Source of the DNA: Candidatus Bathyarchaeum sp.
Lineage (GTDB): Archaea > Thermoproteota > Bathyarchaeia > Bathyarchaeales > Bathyarchaeaceae
Length of the DNA stretch: 64,000 nucleotides
Direction: 5' to 3'
Assembly (NCBI GenBank): GCA_026014565.1
Contig: JAOZIB010000018.1
Coordinates: 195,042 to 259,041 of the forward strand
Both the position numbers and the translations under genes were made by a program. This document shows positions 34,761 through 43,831 of the stretch, piece after piece. The notes under the pieces were generated by a model. That model ran no database searches. It was not told the DNA's origin and saw only the letters and a list, made by a program, of their open reading frames with translations. Every line of letters begins with the position of its first letter. Positions within the stretch are counted from its first letter, which is position 1.

Positions 34761-35654
34761 TCAGCCTCGTTTTTGTTTGCGCTCCAAAAATCCTAACATT
34801 TCAAAAATCACTTTTGCAGCTTGAGTAGCAGTAACACCTTGATCATAGTTCGGAGCTACTTCAACTACATCAAATCCAATAACATTGTACTCACACACTG
34901 CTTCAAGAAGGTCCAAAAGGGTTGAAGTATCCAGGCCCTCTGGCTCCGGATTGGGAACAGCAGGCACAAAGGACGGGTCTAGAACATCCATGTCAACTGT
35001 AATGTACACCTTTTTGCTGCCTTTTAGTGCCTTTTTTATCTCTTCTACTGTTTTTTGGGCTCCATCTTTTCTTATCTGAAGGGTAGTTAAATAGTCAATT
35101 CCTGCCTCTTTTGCGTAGTCAATCTCTTCAGTGCACACCGCTCGGGTACCCACCTCTAAAATCTTGGCAGGTCCTACAGTCTCGTTGATTCTTCGCAAAA
35201 ATGTTGTATGGGAAACATTAAGCCCAAGATAATTATCCCGCAAATCCAAATGAGCATCAAAACTAACTATCGTTGTGTCTTTGTCAAAACACCGCGCAAT
35301 CCCCAAAGTTATGGTGTGTTCGCCTCCAATGAATACGGGGATTTTTTCGTCATCAAAAAGATCCTGGGTCACTAAGGCTAAACGACCAAGGGTTAATTCC
35401 ACATCTGCAGCAACATGAAGATCACCTAAGTCATGGGTTGCTAGGTCTTCTATGTTGATGCCTGAACGAAAACTGTAACATTCTATGTTTTGGGAAACAT
35501 CCCTTATTGCTAGAGGTGCAAATTTTGCGCCAGAACGATATGTGCTGGTTACGTCAAAAGGTACGCCTAAGATTGCATATTTGGACGCTTCATAAATTTC
35601 TTGGCTTCCAGTAAAAACTGGAGACGGTGAAACAAAGAGCTCACGATAACTCAT
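34761..35654 (-). CDS. speB: Agmatinase / ureohydrolase family
   Basis: Manganese enzyme that splits agmatine to putrescine and urea (or a related guanidino compound). The 297-residue protein has the metal motifs GGEHTIT, SFDAHLDLRDNY and TVDMDVLDPSFVPA. The standard start is ATG 35654, since GGAGTGATC precedes it; an upstream GTG (35663) lies within that sequence. Convergent with the m5C methyltransferase gene. In archaea the product feeds polyamine synthesis. Confidence 0.88.
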   Translation of the reverse strand: MSYRELFVSPSPVFTGSQEIYEASKYAILGVPFDVTSTYRSGAKFAPLAIRDVSQNIECYSFRSGINIEDLATHDLGDLHVAADVELTLGRLALVTQDLFDDEKIPVFIGGEHTITLGIARCFDKDTTIVSFDAHLDLRDNYLGLNVSHTTFLRRINETVGPAKILEVGTRAVCTEEIDYAKEAGIDYLTTLQIRKDGAQKTVEEIKKALKGSKKVYITVDMDVLDPSFVPAVPNPEPEGLDTSTLLDLLEAVCEYNVIGFDVVEVAPNYDQGVTATQAAKVIFEMLGFLERKQKRG

Positions 35655-35722
35655 CTCGATCACTCCAAAAACTAAGTGCTTTAAACATTAATTATAAAAT
35701 AAAGAAAAAGGAAGATTTAGGA

Positions 35723-36007
35723 TTATTGCTTCTTCAGTTTGGTGTAGCAATCCCAACAAAGAATTTCACAGTTTTCTATTGTGGGTTTTCCACCCTTTTC
35801 TGGACTGACAAAAAATACAGCTTCCCAACCGCTTCGCTCATTTGCGTTTCCGCGGTGTTCCCAAATAATTTGTTTGAAACACGTAAAAGTTCCATGATCG
35901 TGGTTATCTCGTTCACATTGGCATCGCATGTTTGCTCTCATAAATGCTTTTTTTACAACATCTTCAGGAAATTCGACCATTTTCAATTCCTCAACTGCAT
36001 AAGCCAT
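35723..36007 (-). CDS. Small Cys/His-rich protein, HNH-like
   Basis: A 94-residue protein with RCQCERDNHDHG near residue 28 and ENCEILCWDCYTKL at the end, a spacing resembling the zinc and metal site of HNH nucleases (C-x-C ... C-x-x-C with His). The central His of a true HNH is not clear (WEHRGNAN is a candidate), so catalysis is uncertain. It has a TATA-like CTTTAAAAG about 20 bp before the ATG, suggesting a leaderless mRNA. Confidence 0.55.
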   Translation of the reverse strand: MAYAVEELKMVEFPEDVVKKAFMRANMRCQCERDNHDHGTFTCFKQIIWEHRGNANERSGWEAVFFVSPEKGGKPTIENCEILCWDCYTKLKKQ

Positions 36008-36107
36008 TATTCAGTTTACTTTTAAAGATTACGACAACAGCCGACAAAAGCAAAACTGTCTGGTTTACGCATTTTCTCCATTTCTAGAGGCAAAAAGTTG
36101 CAGTTTT

Positions 36108-36332
36108 TTATGGCGCAACCAATGCACGAAGAGAATTTTGCTTGTTATCTCGGTAATACTGGAGCTCTTCCCTTAGGCTTTGAACTTCTCTTCTTAGACT
36201 CATTAATTCTAACAGAAGAAATGTGTTACCGTGCTTAAAGAACTGATCAACTTTCTCAGAAACAGTTTGTTCACTAATCTGCCCTATGACTTGAGCAGAT
36301 ATTTCCTTTGAGAGCAATTTTTTAGTGTTCAT
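36108..36332 (-). CDS. Hypothetical helical protein, 74 residues
   Basis: No family recognised. The C-terminal half (LELMSLRREVQSLREELQYYRD) has the heptad pattern of a short coiled coil, so it may form dimers. There is no clear ribosome binding site. It is isolated between the HNH-like gene and a divergent membrane protein gene. Confidence 0.45.
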   Translation of the reverse strand: MNTKKLLSKEISAQVIGQISEQTVSEKVDQFFKHGNTFLLLELMSLRREVQSLREELQYYRDNKQNSLRALVAP

Positions 36333-36526
36333 TTTAACCGCACACAGATTGGGTTAGTGAAGGATAACCCTTATGAAAACAAAATTATTACACCAAATCT
36401 ATCTTCTATATTCACAATAAATAAGCTCATTTTTGTGGGACTTGTACATTTTTACCAACATCACATGCTGAACTTGAGAAACTATTTTATTACCAATCGT
36501 ATAATAGCGGTAGAAGGGAATACAAA

Positions 36527-36901
36527 ATGGCTTCACAAACAAGCATACCACCAAAGAATCGAACAGTTTTGATTTTTTCCATCTTCTACATTGTAGCCGG
36601 ACTTGCCCAATTAGCAACCTTTGCAGTCGAAGGCTCTAATGCACCTTTACACCTTCCAATTCTTGGAATCATAAGCCTAATCACTGGATACCTAGTTTTC
36701 AGCACTAACAAATGGGCTTTACCTCTTATTGCTGGACTTTTGGCTGTTGGATTAACCTTTGGGGCAACAACTTTGTCTAGTTCCATCGCATTAAACGGCT
36801 TCGGCGGAGCTATGCTGTTACATGTTGCTCTGATAACTTACATAATCCTTCTATTAGTCGTCTCAGTATACCTCATATACAAAAGAGAAACCCTGAACTA
36901 A
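36527..36901 (+). CDS. Four-helix membrane protein, unknown
   Basis: A 124-residue protein with four hydrophobic helices (about residues 14-32, 43-58, 65-82, 92-116) and short loops; the last loop ends in KRETLN. No known family. It is a single gene just before the S13 operon, separated from it by 165 bp. Confidence 0.6.
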   Translation: MASQTSIPPKNRTVLIFSIFYIVAGLAQLATFAVEGSNAPLHLPILGIISLITGYLVFSTNKWALPLIAGLLAVGLTFGATTLSSSIALNGFGGAMLLHVALITYIILLLVVSVYLIYKRETLN

Positions 36902-37006
36902 AACCTCTTATTTTCACTCTTCAAAATTTACTAACTCCGTGTCATCGAAGGAAATTTAGCAGTTTATCTGCCTTGTTTTTTGGACGGAAATGTTGACCAT
37001 AAGGAA

Positions 37007-37019
37007 AACTTAAATAAAC
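37007..37019 (+). promoter_or_regulatory. TATA-like element before the S13 operon
   Basis: AACTTAAATAAAC lies 48 bp before the S13 ATG at 37067, which would give a leader of about 20-25 nt. GTGA at the end of the leader can bind the ribosome. Confidence 0.4.
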
Positions 37020-37066
37020 AACAATTCACTTCGGTAGATAGCTTAAAAGAGACGTGAAAATTCAAG

Positions 37067-37531
37067 ATGTCCAAAGAATTTCAGCACATCATAAGGTTTG
37101 CCGGATCGGATATACCCGGAACTCTGCCGGTTACTTTCGCACTAACAAAAGTAAAGGGTATTGGAATAAAATTAGCAACTGTAATTGTAGAAAAATCTGG
37201 AATTGACCCAGAAACACGAATGGGTTTTCTTTCTAGTGCTGATGTAGAAAAAATCGAAGACATCACCACAAATCCAAGTAATTATGGTATTCCTGATTGG
37301 CTTCTAAACAGAAGAAAAGATATGGATACTGGAAAAGACCTTCACCTCTTAGGTACAGACCTAATCGTTCAAACAAAGAACGACATCGACGGAATGAAAG
37401 CCATAAGGTCATGGAAAGGTTTCCGTCACAGCTACGGCTTAAAAGTTAGAGGTCAAAGAACTAAATCCACTGGTCGAGCAGGAAAAGCCATGGGTGTAAA
37501 GAAGAAACAAGTGCAAAGAGGAGGAAAATAA
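37067..37531 (+). CDS. rps13: 30S ribosomal protein S13
   Basis: Head protein of the small subunit, 154 residues, with archaeal/eukaryotic S18-like length. It shows IRFAGSDIPGTLPVTFALTK, a helix-hairpin-helix region, and the conserved C-terminal GLKVRGQRTKSTGRAGKAMG. It starts the S13-S4-S11-RpoD operon. The S4 gene follows after 3 bp. Confidence 0.97.
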   Translation: MSKEFQHIIRFAGSDIPGTLPVTFALTKVKGIGIKLATVIVEKSGIDPETRMGFLSSADVEKIEDITTNPSNYGIPDWLLNRRKDMDTGKDLHLLGTDLIVQTKNDIDGMKAIRSWKGFRHSYGLKVRGQRTKSTGRAGKAMGVKKKQVQRGGK

Positions 37532-37534
37532 TAG

Positions 37535-38104
37535 ATGGGTGATCCGAAAAGACAACGAAAAAAGTTTGACTCGCCTAGGTTCCCTTGGCAAATGGACACT
37601 CTAGAGGCTGAACTTAAGCTTCTTGGTGAATACGGTTTACGAAACAAACGAGAGATTTGGCGCCACAAAACCTTGCTTTCAAATTATCGAGGTATTGGAC
37701 GTTCACTATTAGGTCAATCTGCTGACGAACGAGAAACTCAAGAAAAACAGCTTCTAGGTAGACTTAACCGATTAGGAATACTACATGAAGAATCCGAACT
37801 AGACGACGTTTTAGACCTGACCTTGGAAGATATTCTTGATCGCAGACTTCAAACACTTGTTTATCGGAGAGGATTATCCCAATCAATGCAACAAGCTCGT
37901 CAACTAATTGCTCATGGACACATTTCTATTGATGGACAAAAAGTTTCTGCACCAAGTTATTTGGTTCTCAGAGACGAAGAAGACAAAATAACTTATTCTC
38001 CAAAAAGTCCATTAACCAATCCTGATCACCCCTTAACAAAAGCAATAAGCATACCTGCTGAACCAATATTGCCAGAAGCTGAGGAGGAAAACATCAATGA
38101 GTAA
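37535..38104 (+). CDS. rps4: 30S ribosomal protein S4
   Basis: Primary rRNA-binding protein of 189 residues. The S4 domain is at [20 protein letters not shown], followed by [11 protein letters not shown]. The N-terminus ([17 protein letters not shown]) is typical of archaea. It overlaps S11 by 8 bp. Confidence 0.97.
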   Translation: MGDPKRQRKKFDSPRFPWQMDTLEAELKLLGEYGLRNKREIWRHKTLLSNYRGIGRSLLGQSADERETQEKQLLGRLNRLGILHEESELDDVLDLTLEDILDRRLQTLVYRRGLSQSMQQARQLIAHGHISIDGQKVSAPSYLVLRDEEDKITYSPKSPLTNPDHPLTKAISIPAEPILPEAEEENINE

Positions 38105-38492
38105 GAAAGCTGACAAATGGGCTGTAGTTCACGTTTTCAGTTCATACAATAACACAATAATTCACTTCACAGATATTACCGGAGCAGAAACCATTGCACG
38201 ATCTTCAGGTGGAATGCATGTTAAATCTGACCGTTTAGAATCTTCTGCATATGCAACAATGCGTGCAGCTGCACACACAGCAGCGGTCGCCAAAGACAAA
38301 GGAATCACTGCAATTCACATCAAAGTCCGAGCCCCGGGAGGCTCAGGAGCCCGAACGCCTGGATCTGGAGCACAGTCTGCAATCCGTGCATTGGCACGAG
38401 CTGGATTTCGTGTAGGTAGAATTGAAGAAGTAACACCTATTCCTCACGATGGAACTCGCAGGAAGGGTGGACGCAGAGGACGCAGGGTCTAA
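38097..38492 (+). CDS. rps11: 30S ribosomal protein S11
   Basis: Platform protein of 131 residues that contacts mRNA near the E site. It contains [39 protein letters not shown] and the arginine-rich tail [10 protein letters not shown]-rich stretch (CCCTTTTTTTC at 38495-38505) after the stop may end part of the transcripts. Confidence 0.97.
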   Translation: MSKKADKWAVVHVFSSYNNTIIHFTDITGAETIARSSGGMHVKSDRLESSAYATMRAAAHTAAVAKDKGITAIHIKVRAPGGSGARTPGSGAQSAIRALARAGFRVGRIEEVTPIPHDGTRRKGGRRGRRV

Positions 38493-38531
38493 ATCCCTTT
38501 TTTTCTTCGTTATTTATGTAAAATGTTGGGC

Positions 38532-38558
38532 AAGCCGAAACATATATTGAATCGGCTT
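38532..38558 (+). promoter_or_regulatory. Inverted repeat flanking a TATA box, before rpoD
   Basis: AAGCCGA (38532-38538) and TCGGCTT (38552-38558) are perfect inverted repeats around CATATATTGA, which has TATA-box character. A protein binding both arms would cover the TATA box. This would control the RpoD-L18e-L13-S9 part separately from S13-S4-S11. Confidence 0.45.
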
Positions 38559-38647
38559 TGTCTGATAACCAAAATATTGAAATAATGGCTTTAGCACTTT
38601 TTGAAAAGCACGAGCTTTAAACGCGTTAATTACAAAGAGGCTTAAAT

Positions 38648-39469
38648 GTGGTAGAAATTCAAGTAATTGATAAGACCGAAAATTATATGCGCTTCATTGT
38701 TAGCGGAGTCAATACGCCTTTTGTAAATGCGCTACGAAGAATAATGCTTACTGAAGTCCCCGCAATGGCGATAGACGAAGTTGTAATTCTTGAAAACTCA
38801 TCAATTCTTAACGACGAAATCCTCGCACACAGAATCGGTTTCATTCCCCTAAAAACAGATTTAGATTCTTACAGTCTTCCTGACGAATGTAAATGTGAAA
38901 GCGAGTTCGGATGTAGCCTTTGTAGATCAAATCTTACACTAGAAATTGAAGCAAAGGACAAAATAACAACAGTTTACTCGGGTGACATGGTTCCAGAAAA
39001 TCCTGATGTTGCGCCAGTAAGTGACAAGATTCTCCTCGCAAAGTTAGCTCCAGCTCAAAGAATAAAAATGGAAGCCTATGCCCGATTGGGTAAAGGCAAA
39101 AAACATGCAAAATGGCAGCCCGTTTCTATGTGTGTTTATTCCTATATGCCTGAAATCAAAATTGACTCTAAGACTTGTGATGCATGTGGAAAATGTGTTA
39201 AAGTATGTCCTGAAGAAATTTTAATCCAGGCTGATGGAAAAATAAAAGTTCAGAATGAAATAAACTGTACTTTGTGTATGGACTGTGTAGATGCCTGTCC
39301 CAAAGAACCATCTGCTGTAAACATTTCTTGGGATGATAAAACTTTCATCTTTAAAATCGAATCAACTGGAGCACTTCCAGTAGAACGAATAGTTATGGAA
39401 GCAACAAAAATCCTTGACAACGAAGTCAAAGAATTTTCCAATAAACTGAAAAAGGGTAATAAGAATTGA
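38648..39469 (+). CDS. rpoD: RNA polymerase subunit D (Rpo3), Fe-S type
   Basis: Assembly platform of RNA polymerase (alpha/Rpb3 homologue), 273 residues. The core has NALRRIMLTEVPAMAID and RIGFIPLKTD; a Cys-rich loop (CKCESEFGCSLC) follows, and then a ferredoxin-like insertion with CDACGKCVKVCP and CTLCMDCVDACP. Eight cysteines could hold two [4Fe-4S] clusters, as in some archaea. It starts at GTG 38648 with GAGGC upstream. The L18e start overlaps the stop. Confidence 0.96.
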   Translation: MVEIQVIDKTENYMRFIVSGVNTPFVNALRRIMLTEVPAMAIDEVVILENSSILNDEILAHRIGFIPLKTDLDSYSLPDECKCESEFGCSLCRSNLTLEIEAKDKITTVYSGDMVPENPDVAPVSDKILLAKLAPAQRIKMEAYARLGKGKKHAKWQPVSMCVYSYMPEIKIDSKTCDACGKCVKVCPEEILIQADGKIKVQNEINCTLCMDCVDACPKEPSAVNISWDDKTFIFKIESTGALPVERIVMEATKILDNEVKEFSNKLKKGNKN

Positions 39470-39828
39470 AAAAATTAAAGTCAACTAATCCTGAGCTGAT
39501 TACACTCATTCGTGATCTAAAAAAACAGTCACAAGAAAGTCAAACTGAATTGTGGCTTAGTTTAGCAGAACGTTTAACCAGTTCAAACCGTAATCGTGTT
39601 GCAGTTAATTTGAGTCGTTTGAATCGTTACACAAACGAAGGTGAAACTGTAGTTGTTCCTGGCAAAGTTTTAGGTGCAGGACAAGCTGATCACGCTTTAA
39701 CTGTGGCAGCATTTTCGTTTTCTGATGTAGCAAAATCCAAAATTGCACGCAAAAAAGGAAAATGTTTGTCCATTAGAGACCTAATGAAAAAAAACCCAAC
39801 AGGTAAAAACGTGAAAATTATGGAGTAA
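39466..39828 (+). CDS. rpl18e: 50S ribosomal protein L18e
   Basis: Large-subunit protein of 120 residues, homologous to L15-type proteins, with SNRNRVAVNLSRLNRYT and VVVPGKVLGAGQADHALTVA. It starts at TTG 39466, overlapping the RpoD stop by four bases. L13 follows after 6 bp. Confidence 0.96.
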   Translation: MKKLKSTNPELITLIRDLKKQSQESQTELWLSLAERLTSSNRNRVAVNLSRLNRYTNEGETVVVPGKVLGAGQADHALTVAAFSFSDVAKSKIARKKGKCLSIRDLMKKNPTGKNVKIME

Positions 39829-39834
39829 TTTGGG

Positions 39835-40278
39835 ATGTCTTCTAACACTTCTGTTATAATTGATGCTAAAGGTCTGATTCTTGGACGAATGGCTAGTGAT
39901 GTAGCAAAGCGCCTTCTTGACGGTGAAAGCGTAATAATTTTGAATGCTGAAAAAACAGCCATATCTGGCAAAAAACAGCACATAGTTACTGACGCCAAAA
40001 CCTTCTTAGAAGTTGGCCACCCTAGAAAGGGTCCAAATCATCCTAGACGACCTGACAAAATTGTAAGCCGAACCATTCGTGGTATGCTTCCTCGACGAAA
40101 ACCCAAAGGTATCCAAGCTTTCAAACGATTGCGTGTATACTTGGGCGTTCCCGTTGAATTTGAAGGAAAAAACATCCAGACCATTACAGAAGCTAGCACA
40201 GGCAAATTAAAAGCACCTTACATAACCGTGGGTGACTTGGCCAAAGAAATCGGCGATTGGAACCCCGAGGTAGATTAG
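39835..40278 (+). CDS. rpl13: 50S ribosomal protein L13
   Basis: Large-subunit protein of 147 residues of the archaeal/eukaryotic type. It has [35 protein letters not shown] and the conserved [17 protein letters not shown]9 starts one base after its stop. Confidence 0.97.
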   Translation: MSSNTSVIIDAKGLILGRMASDVAKRLLDGESVIILNAEKTAISGKKQHIVTDAKTFLEVGHPRKGPNHPRRPDKIVSRTIRGMLPRRKPKGIQAFKRLRVYLGVPVEFEGKNIQTITEASTGKLKAPYITVGDLAKEIGDWNPEVD

Positions 40279-40279
40279 A

Positions 40280-40693
40280 ATGTCAAAAACAAAAAAAGTT
40301 ATGGTTTTAAGTGGAAAACGAAAAACTGCAATAGCACGCGCAACAGTTAGACTTGGAAAAGGAAGAGTACGAATAAACAACGTACCCTTAGAAGTTTATG
40401 AACCTCAAATAGCACGAGACAAAATTCTTGAACCCTTACTGCTTACAGAAGACAAAGTCTGGAACCAACTTGACATAAACGTTACAGTAGCTGGTGGAGG
40501 CTACATGGGCCAAGCTGAAGCCGCTCGTATGGCAGTAGCCAACAGTTTACTAAAATGGACTAAAAGCACACGACTTCGAACCACTCTTATCGATTACGAT
40601 CGAACCATGCTTGCAGGGGATCCTCGAAGAAGTGAACCCAAAAAGTTCGGAGGACCCGGCGCAAGGGCTAGGGATCAGAAAAGCTACCGGTAA
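40280..40693 (+). CDS. rps9: 30S ribosomal protein S9
   Basis: Small-subunit protein of 137 residues whose C-terminal tail reaches the P-site tRNA. It has [39 protein letters not shown] and the tail [14 protein letters not shown], complete to the conserved end. RpoN follows after 135 bp, longer than the other gaps in this operon. Confidence 0.97.
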   Translation: MSKTKKVMVLSGKRKTAIARATVRLGKGRVRINNVPLEVYEPQIARDKILEPLLLTEDKVWNQLDINVTVAGGGYMGQAEAARMAVANSLLKWTKSTRLRTTLIDYDRTMLAGDPRRSEPKKFGGPGARARDQKSYR

Positions 40694-40828
40694 ATGCATT
40701 CTTGTAATGGATGCGTTTGTAGCTTTGGGTGCCAATGAGCAATTAAATTGGTGCCGAAATGTATAAGTATGAATTAAAAGTTCGAAACAACCTGAAGGTC
40801 ACAATTATGTTTAGGAGGTCAAATTAAA
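40694..40828 (+). promoter_or_regulatory. rpoN leader: hairpin, TATA box and strong ribosome binding site
   Basis: GGTGCCAAT (40728-40736) pairs with ATTGGTGCC (40747-40755) over nine base pairs with two G-U wobbles, an RNA-type stem that may end the S9 transcript. A TATA-like TGTATAAGTA (40759-40768) follows, then GGAGGTC at 40814-40820. The last is eight bases before the AUU start of rpoN. Confidence 0.5.
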
Positions 40829-41053
40829 ATTATCATCCCAGTTCGTTGTTTTACTTGTGGTAAGCTAGTTGCCGATGTATGGGAAGACTTCAATAAACGG
40901 GTTCAAGCCGGAGAAGACCCAAAAAAGGTTCTTGACAGTTTAGGCGTAACAAGATATTGCTGTCGTCGAATGGTTCTTGGACATATTGAAATTTCTGACA
41001 GTATTCTCCGCTTTTATAGCGAAAAAGCAAACTTTAATGCTCAACCATATTAG
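40829..41053 (+). CDS. rpoN: RNA polymerase subunit N (Rpo10), AUU start
   Basis: Zinc-binding polymerase subunit of 74 residues, with [11 protein letters not shown] at the start and [11 protein letters not shown] as the second Cys pair; it bridges subunits D, L and B. No ATG, GTG or TTG is in frame between the upstream stop (TGA 40793-40795) and the conserved N-terminus. ATT at 40829 gives exactly the family start (M)[10 protein letters not shown] and lies eight bases after GGAGGTC. AUU initiation is therefore the best reading. The partner subunit K, usually next, is absent. Confidence 0.9.
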   Translation: MIIPVRCFTCGKLVADVWEDFNKRVQAGEDPKKVLDSLGVTRYCCRRMVLGHIEISDSILRFYSEKANFNAQPY

Positions 41054-41063
41054 CGGTGAAAAC

Positions 41064-42308
41064 ATGTCCTCTATCATAGAAGAAGTCTCGGCTCGAAAAC
41101 TTTTCAACAGTCGTGGACGAGAAACCATCGAAGTTGACATTGTAACAGCTGATGGCTTTGGAAGCGTAGCTGCCCCTGCTGGAGCTAGCACCGGAAAGGC
41201 TGAAGTTGTTTCTTTTCCTGAAGGTGGAGTCGACGCTGCTCTAGATAAATTTGAGGAACTTATTGTTCCAGAACTTATTGGAATGGACGCTGAAGAACAA
41301 AACGATATTGATGCACTTCTTCATGAAATAGATGGCACACTAAACTTTAGTAACATCGGTGGAAATACTGCTTTTGCTGTTTCTGTAGCTAATGCAGAAG
41401 CTGCGGCAACCTCTCTTGATTTACCTTTGTTTCAATATCTTGGTGGATCTGTTGGTAATGAACTTCCTTACCCCCTTGGCAACGTACTGGGGGGAGGAAA
41501 ACATGTTCTTGGGAAAACAACAGACATCCAAGAATATCTGGTAATTCCTTTGAATGCATCTTATTTTGCTGAAGCTGCTACTGCTAATGTAAAAGTCCAT
41601 GCCAAGGTTGGAGAACTTCTTGCTAAAACTTGTAAAAGCTTTACGGGTGGAAGAGGTGACGAAGGGGCATGGGCGCCAAACATTGCAAACGAAGAAGCCT
41701 TGAAGATTGTTTCTCAAGCCTGTCAAGAAGTGTCAGACGAGATGGATGTTGAATGTCGTCCTTGTTTGGATGTTGCTGCTTCTAGTTTTTACGATCCCAA
41801 AAAGGGTGTTTACGTTTATTCTATGGAAGGCAAAAAGCGAGATTCTGGTGAACAACTAGAATTTATGTTGCAGCTAATTGAAGAGTATAATCTTGCTTAT
41901 GTGGAAGACCCCTTCGATGAAGATGATTACGATAGTTTTGCGGAACTCACAAAGAAAGCAGAAAACTGTTTGATTTGTGGTGATGACTTGTTTGTTACAA
42001 ATCGTGACCGGTTAGCCAAGGGAATTGAAATGGGGGCTTGTAATTCTCTTATCGTAAAAGTTAATCAGATTGGAACCCTTACCGATGCTTTAGAAACCAC
42101 AAAGTTGGCCAAATGGGCTGGATATGTTCCTGTTATGTCCCATCGTTCTGGTGAGACAGTCGATACACATTTAGCTCACCTAGCTGTTGGTTTTGGCTGT
42201 CCAGTTATCAAGACTGGAGTCTTACACGGCGAGCGCATCGCAAAAATCAATGAACTAATCCGAATTGAAGAAAATCTTGGAAATAGAGCTCAAATGTCAA
42301 TACTATAG
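41064..42308 (+). CDS. eno: Enolase
   Basis: Interconverts 2-phosphoglycerate and phosphoenolpyruvate. The 414-residue protein has ARKLFNSRGRETIEVDI at the start, GGGKHVLGKTTDIQEYL, the metal residues in the AYVEDPFDEDDY and GDDLFVT regions, and the active-site SHRSGETVDT. ATG 41064 is preceded by GCGGTGAAA. The earlier in-frame ATG (40977) overlaps rpoN. Enolase next to the S9-RpoN genes and S2 is a conserved archaeal arrangement. Confidence 0.96.
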   Translation: MSSIIEEVSARKLFNSRGRETIEVDIVTADGFGSVAAPAGASTGKAEVVSFPEGGVDAALDKFEELIVPELIGMDAEEQNDIDALLHEIDGTLNFSNIGGNTAFAVSVANAEAAATSLDLPLFQYLGGSVGNELPYPLGNVLGGGKHVLGKTTDIQEYLVIPLNASYFAEAATANVKVHAKVGELLAKTCKSFTGGRGDEGAWAPNIANEEALKIVSQACQEVSDEMDVECRPCLDVAASSFYDPKKGVYVYSMEGKKRDSGEQLEFMLQLIEEYNLAYVEDPFDEDDYDSFAELTKKAENCLICGDDLFVTNRDRLAKGIEMGACNSLIVKVNQIGTLTDALETTKLAKWAGYVPVMSHRSGETVDTHLAHLAVGFGCPVIKTGVLHGERIAKINELIRIEENLGNRAQMSIL

Positions 42309-42323
42309 TTGGAGGAAAAAAGT

Positions 42324-42986
42324 TTGTCTGAAAATGAAGAAAACATGGAAAATTTCAGCGAAGAAGAATTGCTGCTACCCCAGGACACACTCTTGTCTGC
42401 GGGTGTTCACATAGGAACCAGAATGCGAACCAAAGACATGGAACAATTCATCTACCGCGTAAGAGCAGACGGCCTGTTCGTACTAGATGTTAAAAAAACC
42501 GACGAACGCATACGCGTTGCCGGTAAATATCTTGCTCGATTTGACCCATCAAAAATTGCAGTTGTAGCAGGACGTTTGTACAGTCATTCTCCTGTAGAAA
42601 AATTCTGTCAAGTAACTGGGGCAACCCCAATCGTTGGTCGATTTATTCCTGGAATGCTTTCTAATCCGTTGTATCCTGATCGTCTAGAACCTAGTGTAAT
42701 CATCGTTTCTGATCCAAAAGCTGACGTTCAAGCAGTTAAAGAAGCTGCAACCATTGGTGTTCCTGTTGTTGCTTTGTGCAGTACAGATAATGACTTCTCC
42801 TTTGTGGATTTTGTTATCCCCACTAACAACAAAGGACGACGCGCACTGGCAGTTATTTACTGGTTGCTTGCACGACAAATTCTGCGGGAACGTGGAGAAA
42901 TCCCTGCTGACGGTGACCTCAGTCAGTCTATTGAAGATTTCGAAATTAAATTGACTAGGGACCGAGGGGAAGCGGAAGAAGATTGA
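42324..42986 (+). CDS. rps2: 30S ribosomal protein S2
   Basis: Small-subunit protein of about 220 residues with LLSAGVHIGTRMRTKDMEQF, ARFDPSKIAVVAGRLYSHSP and TNNKGRRALAVIYWLLARQ. TTG 42324 is preferred, because GGAGG (42311-42315) lies eight bases upstream. A TTG at 42309 would overlap this site. The acidic N-terminus (SENEENMENFSEEE) is longer than in most archaea. The stop overlaps the MEMO start. Confidence 0.95.
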   Translation: MSENEENMENFSEEELLLPQDTLLSAGVHIGTRMRTKDMEQFIYRVRADGLFVLDVKKTDERIRVAGKYLARFDPSKIAVVAGRLYSHSPVEKFCQVTGATPIVGRFIPGMLSNPLYPDRLEPSVIIVSDPKADVQAVKEAATIGVPVVALCSTDNDFSFVDFVIPTNNKGRRALAVIYWLLARQILRERGEIPADGDLSQSIEDFEIKLTRDRGEAEED

Positions 42987-43831
42987 AACTCAGGTATCCA
43001 GCTGTAGCCGGTACATGGTATGCTGGTACTCCTGATGGTTTAAATCTTCAAATTCAACACCTTTTTACCCACAGACTAGGACCTGGAAGCCTTCCTTCAG
43101 TAATGGAGGATGGTCCCAGAAATTTTGTTGCACTTATTGTTCCCCACGCAGGATACATGGCGTCGGGTCCTGTAGCTGCTCATGCGTATTATAATCTGGC
43201 TCTTGATGGCAAACCTGACGTTATCGTAATTTTTGGTCCAAACCATACTGGTCTTGGAAGCGCGATCTCTCTCATGAATGAAGGCGCTTGGCGCACACCG
43301 TTAGGTGATGTTCAAATTGATGCCGAAACAGCAACTCAGATTCTGCAAAATTCTGACATTATAGACTTGGATTATCGTGCTCACATTCGTGAACACTCTA
43401 TCGAGATGCAGTTGCCTTTTCTTCAGTATCTTTATGGTTCTGACTTCAAATTTGTTCCCATCTGTTTCATGATGCAAGATCTAGAGACCAGTCGCGAAGT
43501 AGGAAATGCAGTTGCAGCCGCATTAAAGGCCAAAAACGGATTGGTTATTGCATCAACTGACCTGACCCATTATGAGCCTCAAAGTCAGGCTGAAAAAAAG
43601 GACAAATTAGCCATAGATGCTGCCCTTGAGATGGATGAAGAAAAATATTATCGCACTGTGGATTTGTATGGAATTTCAACTTGTGGTTATGGTCCTACAG
43701 TTGCTGTTATTACTGCAGCTAAACATTTGGGTGCGAAATCTTCGAACTTATTATGTTATGGGACCAGTGGTGATGTTTTAGGAGACAAATCGTCTGTTGT
43801 GGGTTACACTTCTCTATCATTCAGTAAATAA
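42983..43831 (+). CDS. MEMO1-family protein
   Basis: A 282-residue member of the MEMO family, related to extradiol dioxygenases. The conserved motifs are PAVAGTWYAG, VPHAGYMASGPVAAHAYY, FGPNHTGLG, REHSIEMQLPFLQYL and STDLTHYEP, with histidines placed as metal ligands. In archaea it is fixed next to S2 and mevalonate kinase, but its reaction is not settled. TTG 42983 overlaps the S2 stop (TTGA). Confidence 0.92.
   Translation: MKLRYPAVAGTWYAGTPDGLNLQIQHLFTHRLGPGSLPSVMEDGPRNFVALIVPHAGYMASGPVAAHAYYNLALDGKPDVIVIFGPNHTGLGSAISLMNEGAWRTPLGDVQIDAETATQILQNSDIIDLDYRAHIREHSIEMQLPFLQYLYGSDFKFVPICFMMQDLETSREVGNAVAAALKAKNGLVIASTDLTHYEPQSQAEKKDKLAIDAALEMDEEKYYRTVDLYGISTCGYGPTVAVITAAKHLGAKSSNLLCYGTSGDVLGDKSSVVGYTSLSFSK

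Noticed and set aside
40694-40828. A search for RNA polymerase subunit K between S9, RpoN and enolase
   Set aside because: No frame there encodes the subunit K pattern, so it must be elsewhere in the genome.
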